In this document: positions 10,000 through 18,837 of the stretch, in pieces
Numbering within the stretch: the first letter of the stretch is position 1
Layout of the letters: every line of letters starts with the position of its first letter
From: Paraglaciecola psychrophila 170
Lineage (GTDB): Bacteria > Pseudomonadota > Gammaproteobacteria > Enterobacterales > Alteromonadaceae
Assembly: GCF_000347635.1 (NCBI RefSeq)
Contig: NC_020514.1
Span: 1,798,001 to 1,862,000 of the forward strand
Length of the DNA: 64,000 bases
Direction of reading: 5' to 3'
Notes under the pieces: generated by a model
What the model was told of the DNA's origin: nothing
What the model saw: only the letters and a program-made list of their open reading frames with translations
The model's database searches: none
Translations under genes and position numbers: made by a program

Positions 10000-10797
10000 T
10001 CAAGCGTTAAGTATCACTTCCCTAACAAAGCGGCTGCCAAAATAGGCCAGAGTGAGTAATACCCCACCAATAATAGTTGACCATATCACCGGTTTACCAC
10101 GCCATCCAAACAACAAATGGCCTATCACAACAACGCTGTACAGTCCCCATGCTAAAAGAGACAGAATGGTTTTATGGGCCTGTTCTTTGGCAAACATGTT
10201 ATCCAAAAACATAAATCCACTGATTAATGATAATGTCAGTAAAACTGTGCCCACTAACAATAATTTAAATAGAATATTTTCTACCGCCATCAAAGGAGGT
10301 AAAGAGGAATGCAGCATCGATGCGTTCTTTTCCTTTAAGCGAAAATTTATATAAGACAATTGCACTGCATACAAAGAAGCGATGGCTAAGCATGCATAAG
10401 CAAACAGAGCTAAACTAATATGGATTAATAAATTAGGCTTCACATTAATTTGTATGAGATGAGCACTGGGAATCAAACCGCTCAAAAGTACGATCAGGCC
10501 AGTAAAACTGTACACCACGGGTAGCAAAATCGTATTAGGTAATCTAAACGACGCCACCAGCATAGTAACGCTAATTATCCAACCCACTAATGAGGCTACA
10601 TTTAGCATACTCATGTTCTGTCCCATCTCAGGCGCAACAAGTATGCCGCTTCTTAAAATAGCGATGTGTAACCCCATAGCTATTAGAACACACATTATAG
10701 CGGCAAATTTGTTGGGCCCTTTTTCTTGAAACATACCGGTAACTATGACGCCTGACGCCAGCATATAAAAAACAAAACAAATGGCATCCATTAGCAT
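10000..10797 (-). CDS. ypjD: Inner membrane protein YpjD (CcsA/cytochrome c assembly-like)
   Basis: A polytopic membrane protein of 265 residues with about eight hydrophobic segments, related to the CcsA/CcmC heme-handling family. E. coli YpjD (263 residues) occupies the same place next to ffh. The open frame extends 34 codons further upstream, but that extension is Cys/Lys-rich and not membrane-like, and starting at the internal ATG gives the family length. The function of YpjD is not firmly established; a role beside CorB in Mg2+ homeostasis has been proposed because the two are neighbours. It is divergent from ffh. Confidence 0.85.
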   Translation of the reverse strand: MLMDAICFVFYMLASGVIVTGMFQEKGPNKFAAIMCVLIAMGLHIAILRSGILVAPEMGQNMSMLNVASLVGWIISVTMLVASFRLPNTILLPVVYSFTGLIVLLSGLIPSAHLIQINVKPNLLIHISLALFAYACLAIASLYAVQLSYINFRLKEKNASMLHSSLPPLMAVENILFKLLLVGTVLLTLSLISGFMFLDNMFAKEQAHKTILSLLAWGLYSVVVIGHLLFGWRGKPVIWSTIIGGVLLTLAYFGSRFVREVILNA

Positions 10798-10979
10798 GAT
10801 AAATTTCTTGAAATAATATTGGCAAGGTTTGAGATAAACATTTTGTTTACTGAATTTTCCATACACAAAGTGACAACGTAGTAAGCATAAAAATAACACT
10901 AATTCTCAATACATTACATAGCTCAACTCAGTTTTAAGCATTAACTTACAAAATCTCTATGTTGATATGCCCTTGAGCA

Positions 10980-11008
10980 TTCTTATCTGCTTGCATCTTC
11001 TATATAAT
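10980..11008 (+). promoter_or_regulatory. Possible ffh promoter
   Basis: A perfect -10 hexamer TATAAT lies at 11003-11008, 32 bp before the ffh start. At a 17-bp spacing the -35 would be the poor match TTCTTA at 10980. The position is sensible for ffh, which is divergent from ypjD, but the weak -35 keeps confidence low. Confidence 0.35.
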
Positions 11009-11040
11009 AATCTCATAGAAATTTGTAGGTAACACAGTAT

Positions 11041-12426
11041 ATGTTTGAAAATCTTAGCGAACGCTTAGGCAAAACCCTTAAAAATCTTAGCGGAAAAGGG
11101 CGACTCACCGAAGATAATATCAAAGATACCTTACGTGAAGTGCGTATGGCATTACTTGAAGCTGATGTTGCCTTACCTGTCGTAAGAGATTTTATTGGCC
11201 AAGTAAAAGAGCGTGCAGTAGGCACCGAAGTCAGCAAAAGCCTAAATCCTGGTCAGGTTTTTATAAAAATTGTCCAATCCGAGCTAGAGTCGGTAATGGG
11301 GCAGGTCAACGAATCACTGAATTTAGCTGCACAACCTCCAGCAGTCGTATTAATGGCTGGTTTGCAAGGAGCGGGTAAAACTACCAGTGTGGGTAAGTTA
11401 GCTGCGCTATTGAAGCAGCGCGAAAAGAAAAAAGTACTGGTTGTCAGTGTTGATGTATATCGTCCTGCTGCAATCAAACAGCTAGAAACATTAGCGAAAG
11501 AAGTCGATGTTGAGTTTTTTCCTTCATCAGAGGATCAAAAACCGATTGATATTGCTAATGCTGCAATAGATTTTGCTCGTAAACATTTCTTTGACGTATT
11601 GCTAGTGGATACCGCTGGTCGCCTACACGTTGATGGTGAAATGATGGGAGAAATCCAAGCATTACACAAAGCTATTAACCCCATTGAAACGTTGTTTGTA
11701 GTTGACGCCATGACGGGGCAAGATGCAGCGAATACAGCCAAAGCATTTAACGATTCATTACCTTTAACCGGCGTAATTCTAACCAAAGCCGATGGTGATG
11801 CTCGTGGCGGAGCGGCGTTATCGGTCAGGCATATTACTGGAAAACCGATTAAATTTATCGGTATGGGCGAAAAACTTGATGCTCTCGAGGCATTTCATCC
11901 AGAGCGTATTGCCTCGCGTATTTTGGGGATGGGTGATGTTCTCACCTTGATTGAAGAAGTTGAGCGCAAAGTTGATAAAGATAAAGCGCAGAAACTAGCT
12001 CAAAAGGTACAGAAAGGTAAAGGCTTCGATTTACAGGACTTCAAAGAACAACTGGAGCAAATGCGTAACATGGGCGGCATGATGTCGATGATGGATAAAA
12101 TGCCAGGTATGGGCAACATGACAGCGCAAATTAAAGAAAAAGCGAACGATAAATCTTTTGTGCAAATGGAATCGATCATCAATTCAATGACGCCTGGCGA
12201 ACGCACCCGCCCTGACGTAATAAAAGGTGGGCGTAAACGCCGCATAGCAGCCGGATCAGGTACACAAATTCAAGACGTCAACAGATTGCTAAAACAATTT
12301 ACTCAGATGCAAAAAATGATGAAAAAAATGTCGGGCGGCGGCATGAAAAAAATGATGAGTAATATGAAAGGCATGATGCCACCGGGTGGGCCTGGAGGAA
12401 TGGGCGGCATGCCTCCTTCTCGTTAG
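11041..12426 (+). CDS. ffh: Signal recognition particle GTPase Ffh
   Basis: Protein subunit of the bacterial SRP. It binds 4.5S RNA and signal sequences of nascent inner-membrane proteins and docks with FtsY. It has 461 residues: helical N domain (1-90), GTPase domain with P-loop GLQGAGKT at 107-114, DTAGR from 190 and TKADGD from 248, and a Met-rich M domain (about 300-461) ending in a glycine/methionine tail. All key motifs are present and the length is normal. ypjD and corB lie divergently upstream as in E. coli, but the usual downstream rpsP-rimM-trmD-rplS operon is absent here. Confidence 0.98.
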   Translation: MFENLSERLGKTLKNLSGKGRLTEDNIKDTLREVRMALLEADVALPVVRDFIGQVKERAVGTEVSKSLNPGQVFIKIVQSELESVMGQVNESLNLAAQPPAVVLMAGLQGAGKTTSVGKLAALLKQREKKKVLVVSVDVYRPAAIKQLETLAKEVDVEFFPSSEDQKPIDIANAAIDFARKHFFDVLLVDTAGRLHVDGEMMGEIQALHKAINPIETLFVVDAMTGQDAANTAKAFNDSLPLTGVILTKADGDARGGAALSVRHITGKPIKFIGMGEKLDALEAFHPERIASRILGMGDVLTLIEEVERKVDKDKAQKLAQKVQKGKGFDLQDFKEQLEQMRNMGGMMSMMDKMPGMGNMTAQIKEKANDKSFVQMESIINSMTPGERTRPDVIKGGRKRRIAAGSGTQIQDVNRLLKQFTQMQKMMKKMSGGGMKKMMSNMKGMMPPGGPGGMGGMPPSR

Positions 12427-12435
12427 AAACTTAAC

Positions 12436-12491
12436 GTGGTTGTGGAGAACATATACATATCTTTTTGTTGTAATGTTGTCCTAGCAACCAC
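12436..12491 (+). terminator. Nested long hairpin after ffh
   Basis: An outer stem GTGGTTG/CAACCAC encloses a second stem GGAGAACAT/ATGTTGTCC (one mismatch) around a 20-base AT-rich loop. It starts 9 bp after the ffh stop. It is followed by CTTTATATAAAT rather than a clean T run, so it may be a terminator or a 3' stabilising hairpin separating ffh from the EAL gene. Confidence 0.45.
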
Positions 12492-12525
12492 CTTTATATA
12501 AATGATACCTAAATAGGTTTTTGAA

Positions 12526-14793
12526 TTGTCGATTAACATTGTCAACCAGCTCTCTCACAGACTCATTAACGTTATTTTTGCCATTGTGCTAGTTTTAGGG
12601 ATTGTGGTTAGTGGTGTGGTCTTTTATAAGGGCGATTATATCGCCAAAAAAACTGTTGAGCTTATTTCCCAACAAATTCCTGCTTATGATTTGCTGCGTA
12701 AATTAAATAATAGTTTGATAGAAAAAGAACGCTTTTTGTACGAATTCTACGCTACTGAGCAGCAGCAAAATTTTGAGCTTGGTTATTCTGAAGCTAATCA
12801 ACAAGCTCAGCGCGTTTTCGAAGAGTTGGTGGTTAGATTTGGCGATATCCCACCTCTTCAAATCACACAGACAAGCTTGAAAGAGTTAAACCTACTCGCC
12901 GATGAGTTTGTGCTAAATATAACGGGGTCCGAAACTGATTGGGCTTTGGCCCGCCAACAATTGCGCATTATTAGTGATGTACGACGAGCAACAAGTCCGC
13001 AAATTCAGCAATTAATTAGCCTTACAGCAGATAAAGTAGAACAATCAGAACACGTTATTACAAATGGTCTTGAGTTAGTGCGACTATTTGTTACTTTATA
13101 TGGTTTAGCCTCCTTAATATTGGCTTATATAGTCGCTAAAGCATTAAAAGCTTATCTTTCCACTGCGGTTAATAACCAAAGGCTTTCACTTTTTTCGACT
13201 CGAAATCCCAACCCAGTCATCAGTCTGGATAACCAAAATACCGTGACCTATTGTAATCCGGCCACTGATAACTTACTCAAAAGGTTGAATCTAGGTATAG
13301 GCAACGCTAAGTTGTTGTTGGCCAAAGATATTAAAGTGCATCAAAAAGAAATTCTAGTTGAGGGTAAAGCTGATTCTAAACAGTTTGAATATCAAATTGC
13401 ACAGTTGTACTTTCAATGTGACTTGCATTGGTTGGAAGATCAACGGCAATGGGATATGCACCTAACTGATATTACCGAACGTAAAAAATTCGAACTAGAA
13501 TTACAATATAGAGCAAGTCATCACTTACAAACGGGCCTTCTCAACCATTATGAGTTAGAAAAAACGGTTACTCAGTTGTGTAAAGCCGAGCAAAAATTCA
13601 CACTTGGACTCATTGAGATCCGCTCATTTAGTCAGTTGATTTCTGGGCAAGGTGTAACGGTGGCATCGACAGTCGTTAGAGAAGTTGCTACCTCTTTAGA
13701 GAATATATTGTCGACCATAGACAACGCTGGTTGTCGAATTTTTTATGTAGGCGAAAAAAGTTTCGCCCTAATCTGCAGCGGTGATTTAAGCAACAAGCAG
13801 GTAGACAATTTTGTTGATCAAATAGATCAAAAAATAGCCTCAACGATTTTCCATTGCCAATACCAAGTGCAACTTGATTTCGGATTTGCCAACTACCCCG
13901 ATCATGGCAGTAATTATTCACAACTACACAAAAATTCACTTGCAGCATTAGATAAATCGGCCAGTAGTGGAGATAAAACTCACGTGTTGTTTAATCTTCA
14001 ATTAGGCGAAAAGTTATATTATGAACAACAATTAATTGAAGATATGCGTATAGCAATTGAAATGGCTCAGTTTGAGTTATATTTTCAGCCTCAGATGTCA
14101 CTTTCTAGTGAAAAAATCATTGGGGCTGAGGTTCTTATTCGCTGGCAGAGAAACGGTCAATGGATCTCTCCTAGTGAATTTATCCCTTTGGCTGAACGTG
14201 CAGGACTTATTGATAAATTGGGCGATTGGATCTTGTACACTGCATGTCAAAAAGCTAAAAATCTAGTGAGTTTAGGCTGGAATGATTTAGTCATAGCCGT
14301 CAATATTTCACCGCTTCAATTTGGCCGCAAAGACTTCTTGAGTAAAGTTACCAAAGTTTTAAAAGATACTGGACTCAAAGCAAAAAATTTAGAATTAGAA
14401 GTGACCGAAGGTGTCATTATATATAATGAAAATGAGGCGATTGAAACCTTAGCACAACTCAAAAAACTGGGCGTGCACTTGGCCATTGATGATTTTGGTA
14501 CAGGTTATTCGTCACTCAGTTATCTTCGTAAATTTAATATAGACAAACTCAAAATTGACCAATCTTTTATACAAGATATTGAACATCAAGCAGCAGACCA
14601 GTCGATTGTACGCACTATTATCGAATTAGGACGTAACCTAGAATTAAAGGTGATAGCAGAGGGTGTTGAAGGGCCTGAACAGCTGGAACTTCTCGCCTCA
14701 ATGGGTTGTGATGAAATACAAGGTTTTTACTTTAGCCATCCACTGCCTGAACAAGATTTTATTGATTTTGTGAAACACCAAAGATCGCCTTAG
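12526..14793 (+). CDS. Membrane EAL-domain c-di-GMP phosphodiesterase with degenerate GGDEF
   Basis: A 755-residue protein. Two membrane helices (about 15-35 and 185-205) flank a helical periplasmic region; then come a PAS-like domain (about 215-320), a GGDEF-fold domain whose signature has become GEKSF (near 408), and a C-terminal EAL domain (about 505-750). The EAL motif reads EVL with Glu535 kept. The EVTEG, DDFGTGYSSL and AEGVE motifs are intact, so phosphodiesterase activity is likely while cyclase activity is not. The only usable start is TTG at 12526, since an ATG upstream meets TAG after three codons; a TAGG stretch serves as a weak ribosome site. It lies directly after ffh on the same strand. 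Confidence 0.88.
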   Translation: MSINIVNQLSHRLINVIFAIVLVLGIVVSGVVFYKGDYIAKKTVELISQQIPAYDLLRKLNNSLIEKERFLYEFYATEQQQNFELGYSEANQQAQRVFEELVVRFGDIPPLQITQTSLKELNLLADEFVLNITGSETDWALARQQLRIISDVRRATSPQIQQLISLTADKVEQSEHVITNGLELVRLFVTLYGLASLILAYIVAKALKAYLSTAVNNQRLSLFSTRNPNPVISLDNQNTVTYCNPATDNLLKRLNLGIGNAKLLLAKDIKVHQKEILVEGKADSKQFEYQIAQLYFQCDLHWLEDQRQWDMHLTDITERKKFELELQYRASHHLQTGLLNHYELEKTVTQLCKAEQKFTLGLIEIRSFSQLISGQGVTVASTVVREVATSLENILSTIDNAGCRIFYVGEKSFALICSGDLSNKQVDNFVDQIDQKIASTIFHCQYQVQLDFGFANYPDHGSNYSQLHKNSLAALDKSASSGDKTHVLFNLQLGEKLYYEQQLIEDMRIAIEMAQFELYFQPQMSLSSEKIIGAEVLIRWQRNGQWISPSEFIPLAERAGLIDKLGDWILYTACQKAKNLVSLGWNDLVIAVNISPLQFGRKDFLSKVTKVLKDTGLKAKNLELEVTEGVIIYNENEAIETLAQLKKLGVHLAIDDFGTGYSSLSYLRKFNIDKLKIDQSFIQDIEHQAADQSIVRTIIELGRNLELKVIAEGVEGPEQLELLASMGCDEIQGFYFSHPLPEQDFIDFVKHQRSP

Positions 14794-14844
14794 TACTCCA
14801 CATTTGAGAGTGCTTTAGAAACCTTATATTTGGGCACGCAAATT

Positions 14845-15552
14845 TTAGACTTGTCTGTCTTCCAATACTTTAGATGTCGAAAATTGATAAAGCATGTTGC
14901 GATAAACACAAATGTCGGTGATATCTTCAGGCGTGTTTTGTGGTATTGCTCTGTAATTGGTGGATAAACGATATTCACCTTTGACAGGTAAAACACGATG
15001 CCATGTATGGCCGTGTATCATGACCAAAGTGCCTTTTTGAGGAGCCAATATGACTTGCTCGGAAAAATCTTCATTGACTTCGCCTGCTGGCAATTTACCT
15101 AGTCGATGACTGCCCGGCATCACTAATAGCTCGCCACCTACATGAGCATTAATGTCCATGGTGTAAACAAGACGGTTAAGGTTAAATTGTTGAGGATCGT
15201 CCGGTAGACAGTCTTGGTGCCAAGCTTGTCCTTTGGTCCCTTTTTTTGAAAACATGGTCATGCAATATAGTGATTTCCAACCCTTTCCTAAGATAGCTTC
15301 CGTCAGTGTCTCCATTTGATTGCAATGCTCAATCTCATCAAAACCTTGTTTACCAGACAACTGTGGAAACCAAGGAATTACTTCAGTAGCTGATTTTGAT
15401 AAGAACGCCGCTTCATGTTCATATTCGGGATTTAAACCATAGTGCCCTAGAATTATACTTTGTAGCTTATCCATGTTTTCTGCTGAAAATAAACCTTCTA
15501 TAACAAGGTATCCCTGTTGCCAGAAAGTGTTGCTCAATTCTGTCATGTTCAT
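14845..15552 (-). CDS. Phytanoyl-CoA dioxygenase (PhyH) family protein
   Basis: A 235-residue Fe(II)/2-oxoglutarate-dependent oxygenase of the PhyH group. The metal triad is visible as His112-x-Asp114 (WHQDCLPDD) and His185 (HTWHRVLP), with a downstream Arg in RLSTNYRA suited to binding 2-oxoglutarate. The substrate cannot be told from sequence. The start lies only 15 bp after the beta-galactosidase stop on the same strand, so the two are probably co-transcribed, which hints at a role linked to the same carbon source. No signal peptide is seen, so it is cytoplasmic. Confidence 0.85.
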   Translation of the reverse strand: MNMTELSNTFWQQGYLVIEGLFSAENMDKLQSIILGHYGLNPEYEHEAAFLSKSATEVIPWFPQLSGKQGFDEIEHCNQMETLTEAILGKGWKSLYCMTMFSKKGTKGQAWHQDCLPDDPQQFNLNRLVYTMDINAHVGGELLVMPGSHRLGKLPAGEVNEDFSEQVILAPQKGTLVMIHGHTWHRVLPVKGEYRLSTNYRAIPQNTPEDITDICVYRNMLYQFSTSKVLEDRQV

Positions 15553-15567
15553 GATGACTATCCCAGC

Positions 15568-18500
15568 TTACTGCTTGTAAGGTTCAAACGAATAAGAATA
15601 CTGATAATCCAAATACGGAATAATATAGTCAGCTAATGGTTCAGCTCCCCAAGTATTAGTGCCACCTACACCACGTTGCATATAATCTATATTCACAAAG
15701 ATCCTTTGTTTTTTTGGTAGTTCATGAGGGTGAATGTTTTTGGCTTTCACTTGTGCGGCTGTGGCGTGATAGTCGGCAGTATCATAATACTGGGCACCAA
15801 AACCAATTAGCGGAGCACCTTTAAAGGTAATGCCTTTACCATCTTGATTATGAAATGACACATTACGCACATCGCTGCGATAACCATTTTCTTGGGGGCG
15901 CACATACGGAACATACAAATCTGCCACGTTACTTTGATATTGACCGACATGTGCTGATGTTTTTCTGTCCATATAGTTTTCGTGTGGGCCACGACCATAC
16001 CAGGTAACTTGCGAGTACTGTTTGTCTAACTCAAATAAAGTGCCCAAGCGCGGAATGTCAGATTGTTTTTTGTGTGGTGCGGCATAAAAGTACACCTCCA
16101 CTTTTACTTTTCCATTTCCAAACACATGATAAGTGGTGAAGTAACGGCTCTCTATTGCACTAATGTAATGTTCAACTTCAACTTTTGCCTGATAATTAGA
16201 CTCTTTTGTGAGCTTTATCGACACTAGCGCAGTGTCTTTGCCTGCTTTTTGCCATGGGGCAATTTTGTCTCCGTAATCCTTAATAGGTAAGTCATTATCA
16301 GTAGGAGCGCGCCAAAAGTCGGGTCTTGGTGACGCCTTTAATAATTCGTCGCCAAAATATTCCATTGAGCTTATTAACCCAGTTGTTTTATCGATACTTA
16401 AACTAAAATCTTGACCTTTAAAACGGTATGCCTGTTTTTTATCGCTGACTGCGAGTCTAACTTCGGGTTGTTTATCTGCAGGTATTGAGACTATCGGCAA
16501 AGCTAATTGTGACCAAGCGGTAATATGTCCCTGATGGATTACGCCATTAGTTTTATCACTTGTCACTTGCACATCAAGAAAATATTCAACGCCTGGTTGC
16601 CGTTGTATCCCATAATCTAATTGAAGTTGCTGGCTTTTCTGTGGCTTGGCACTTAATGGTAAACCTTGTCCTTGTGCAACTTGGTTACCCTCAGCTAAAA
16701 GCTGCCAGCTCAAACTTTGGCCCTGCAAATTAACAAAATAATTTTTGTTAATGACATTGAGCACACCTGTCTCAATATCATCGCTGCTAAAACCAATATT
16801 TTGCTGAACGTTCTTAACTTCCCAAAGATAAGGGTAGGGTGTGCGATCGGCAAATACTAAGCCGTTGGCTGAAAAACTCAAAGACGAAACGGTAGCATCA
16901 GGCTCTAAATCACCACCATAACCCCAATAAGGTGTTCCATCGAGGGTCTTCATAGCAAATGTTTGGTCTACCCAATCCCAAATAAAACCTCCCTGCAAAG
17001 AAGGATACTTTTCAAAGTTGTCCCAGTATTCTTTAAAGTTTCCAAGGGAGTTACCCATGGCATGCTCGTATTCAATTAAAATAACTGGACGAGTTGTATC
17101 AAACTTGCGCTTAGCATATCGCTCAATATCACTAATAGGGGCATACATTTGGCCATAAGCATCGGTGTGACGGCGCATTTGTGCTTGTTCAGAGATAACA
17201 GGGCTATTTGGCTCTTGTTGTTTTAACCAGTCATAGGTGGCTTCTAAATTTGGACCATCACCAGATTCATTGCCTAGTGAACGCATCACCACAGAAGGAT
17301 TGTTTTTAGTGGCGTGATACATGTTACTTACCCTGTCAATATAGGCTGCGGCCCATTCTGGTTTGTTGACTAGGTGTGTATCAGGGTTGTATGGGCCTTG
17401 ATTAGCCGCGCCCACTCCATGGGACTCAGTATTGGCCTCGTCCATTACATACAGACCATACAAGTCAGCTAAATAATACATATAGGGGTCGTTGGGATAA
17501 TGGGCCATGCGCACAGCATTTATGTTGAACTGTTTCATCAACTGCACATCTTTGAGCATTAATTCGCGCGTCACCACGTGGGCGGTGACCGGATCATGCT
17601 CATGGCGATTAACCCCTTTAAACAACACGGGTTCACCATTAATCAATATATTGCCATTTTTAAGCTCAGTAGAACGAAAGCCGATGTTATGACCGATATG
17701 TTCGATGTCTTTGCCTTGGCTATCTAATAAAGTGAGCTTTAAGTCATATAAATAGGGGGCTTCAGCGCTCCATAGATTAGGTGTGTCGATGCTAGTGATG
17801 TATTTAATCACGGCAACTTTATTTTCTGAGAGCTTTTCAATATTTAGATTTTTTTCGAACAGTATTTTTTGCTGGTGGTCAAACAACTGTAGTTTTAACT
17901 GATACCCACTGACTGTTCGGTTTAGGTTATTGTCAATCAGAGCACTGAGCTGTAACTCTCCTTTGCTGTAATTGTCGGTGAGGGTAGTGTAAGCATGGAA
18001 GTCTTTTATATGTAACTTGGGAGTAGCAAACAAATATACATCACGCTCAATACCACTGACTCGCCACATATCCTGACATTCGAAATAAGAGCCGTCAGAA
18101 TAACGATATACCTGTAAAGCCAATTGGTTTTCGCCTACTTGCAGGTAAGTACTGATATCAAACTCAGCAGCAGTTTTTGAATCTTGTGAATACCCTACTT
18201 TTTGACCATTCACCCATAAATAAAAGGCTGACTTTACTGCACCAAAGTGAACAAATACTTGCTTTTCATTCCAGTCGTCCGGCAGGTTAAATGTTTTTCG
18301 ATAACTTCCTACAGGATTGTAATGAGCGGGCATTTCGGGTGGCACTACATTGGCTTTAAAACATTGGTGAGAATGATAAAAAGGCGTGCCGTAACCGTTC
18401 ACTTCCCAGTTAGCAGGCACTGCAATTTGACCCCATTGACTATCGTCAAAATTGGTTTGGTAAAAATCATTGGGTTTTTTCTTAACAGAGTCCACCCAAT

Positions 18501-18720
18501 TAAACTTCCACTGGCCATTGAGCAATATATGATTGGCCTGATCCCAAGGTGTTTTAGAAAACGCGGCTTGCGCATTGTCATAACTATAAAAAAAGCTCCG
18601 AGCGGGCTCTTTGTTTATTCTAAACACTTCAGGGTTTTGCCAATCTAAGGATTGTGCAGACACGGCTTGGGCAAACATACTCGTTGTGAAAGCCAACCAA
18701 ACACTAAAATACTTTTTCAT
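15568..18720 (-). CDS. lacZ: Exported GH2 beta-galactosidase (LacZ type)
   Basis: A 1050-residue glycoside hydrolase family 2 enzyme with the five-domain LacZ organisation: jelly roll, two immunoglobulin-like domains around the TIM barrel, and the C-terminal Bgal_small_N domain. The acid/base is Glu485 in the LGNESGDG motif and the nucleophile is Glu550 in IEYEHAMGNS, matching Glu461 and Glu537 of E. coli. Unlike E. coli LacZ it begins with a cleavable signal peptide (about 1-22, ending AVSAQS), so it acts in the periplasm or outside. It is followed by a PhyH gene 15 bp away and preceded by a Na+/sugar symporter, making a galactoside-use cluster. The ribosome site AAGG precedes the ATG. Confidence 0.95.
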   Translation of the reverse strand: MKKYFSVWLAFTTSMFAQAVSAQSLDWQNPEVFRINKEPARSFFYSYDNAQAAFSKTPWDQANHILLNGQWKFNWVDSVKKKPNDFYQTNFDDSQWGQIAVPANWEVNGYGTPFYHSHQCFKANVVPPEMPAHYNPVGSYRKTFNLPDDWNEKQVFVHFGAVKSAFYLWVNGQKVGYSQDSKTAAEFDISTYLQVGENQLALQVYRYSDGSYFECQDMWRVSGIERDVYLFATPKLHIKDFHAYTTLTDNYSKGELQLSALIDNNLNRTVSGYQLKLQLFDHQQKILFEKNLNIEKLSENKVAVIKYITSIDTPNLWSAEAPYLYDLKLTLLDSQGKDIEHIGHNIGFRSTELKNGNILINGEPVLFKGVNRHEHDPVTAHVVTRELMLKDVQLMKQFNINAVRMAHYPNDPYMYYLADLYGLYVMDEANTESHGVGAANQGPYNPDTHLVNKPEWAAAYIDRVSNMYHATKNNPSVVMRSLGNESGDGPNLEATYDWLKQQEPNSPVISEQAQMRRHTDAYGQMYAPISDIERYAKRKFDTTRPVILIEYEHAMGNSLGNFKEYWDNFEKYPSLQGGFIWDWVDQTFAMKTLDGTPYWGYGGDLEPDATVSSLSFSANGLVFADRTPYPYLWEVKNVQQNIGFSSDDIETGVLNVINKNYFVNLQGQSLSWQLLAEGNQVAQGQGLPLSAKPQKSQQLQLDYGIQRQPGVEYFLDVQVTSDKTNGVIHQGHITAWSQLALPIVSIPADKQPEVRLAVSDKKQAYRFKGQDFSLSIDKTTGLISSMEYFGDELLKASPRPDFWRAPTDNDLPIKDYGDKIAPWQKAGKDTALVSIKLTKESNYQAKVEVEHYISAIESRYFTTYHVFGNGKVKVEVYFYAAPHKKQSDIPRLGTLFELDKQYSQVTWYGRGPHENYMDRKTSAHVGQYQSNVADLYVPYVRPQENGYRSDVRNVSFHNQDGKGITFKGAPLIGFGAQYYDTADYHATAAQVKAKNIHPHELPKKQRIFVNIDYMQRGVGGTNTWGAEPLADYIIPYLDYQYSYSFEPYKQ

Positions 18721-18749
18721 TTTTACCTTATCACTGCCATGTAAACCAA

Positions 18750-18807
18750 TGGGAGTGCACCAAACGCACTATTTAATCAAATTATACGTTTAACTAAAGC
18801 ACTCCCA
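18750..18807 (-). promoter_or_regulatory. Inverted repeat in the lacZ leader
   Basis: Perfect 9-base arms (TGGGAGTGC and its complement) flank 40 bp that contain a smaller AACG/CGTT pair. The element sits 30 bp before the lacZ start and just after the symporter stop. It could be a leader hairpin tuning lacZ relative to the symporter, or an operator. Nothing identifies the cognate regulator. Confidence 0.35.
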
Positions 18808-18837
18808 CTTTTATTATAGATAATTATCGACCGTGTT

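Noticed and set aside
18247-18648. 133-codon plus-strand frame inside lacZ
   Set aside because: It is antisense to the conserved N-terminal part of the beta-galactosidase, lacks a ribosome site and resembles no protein.
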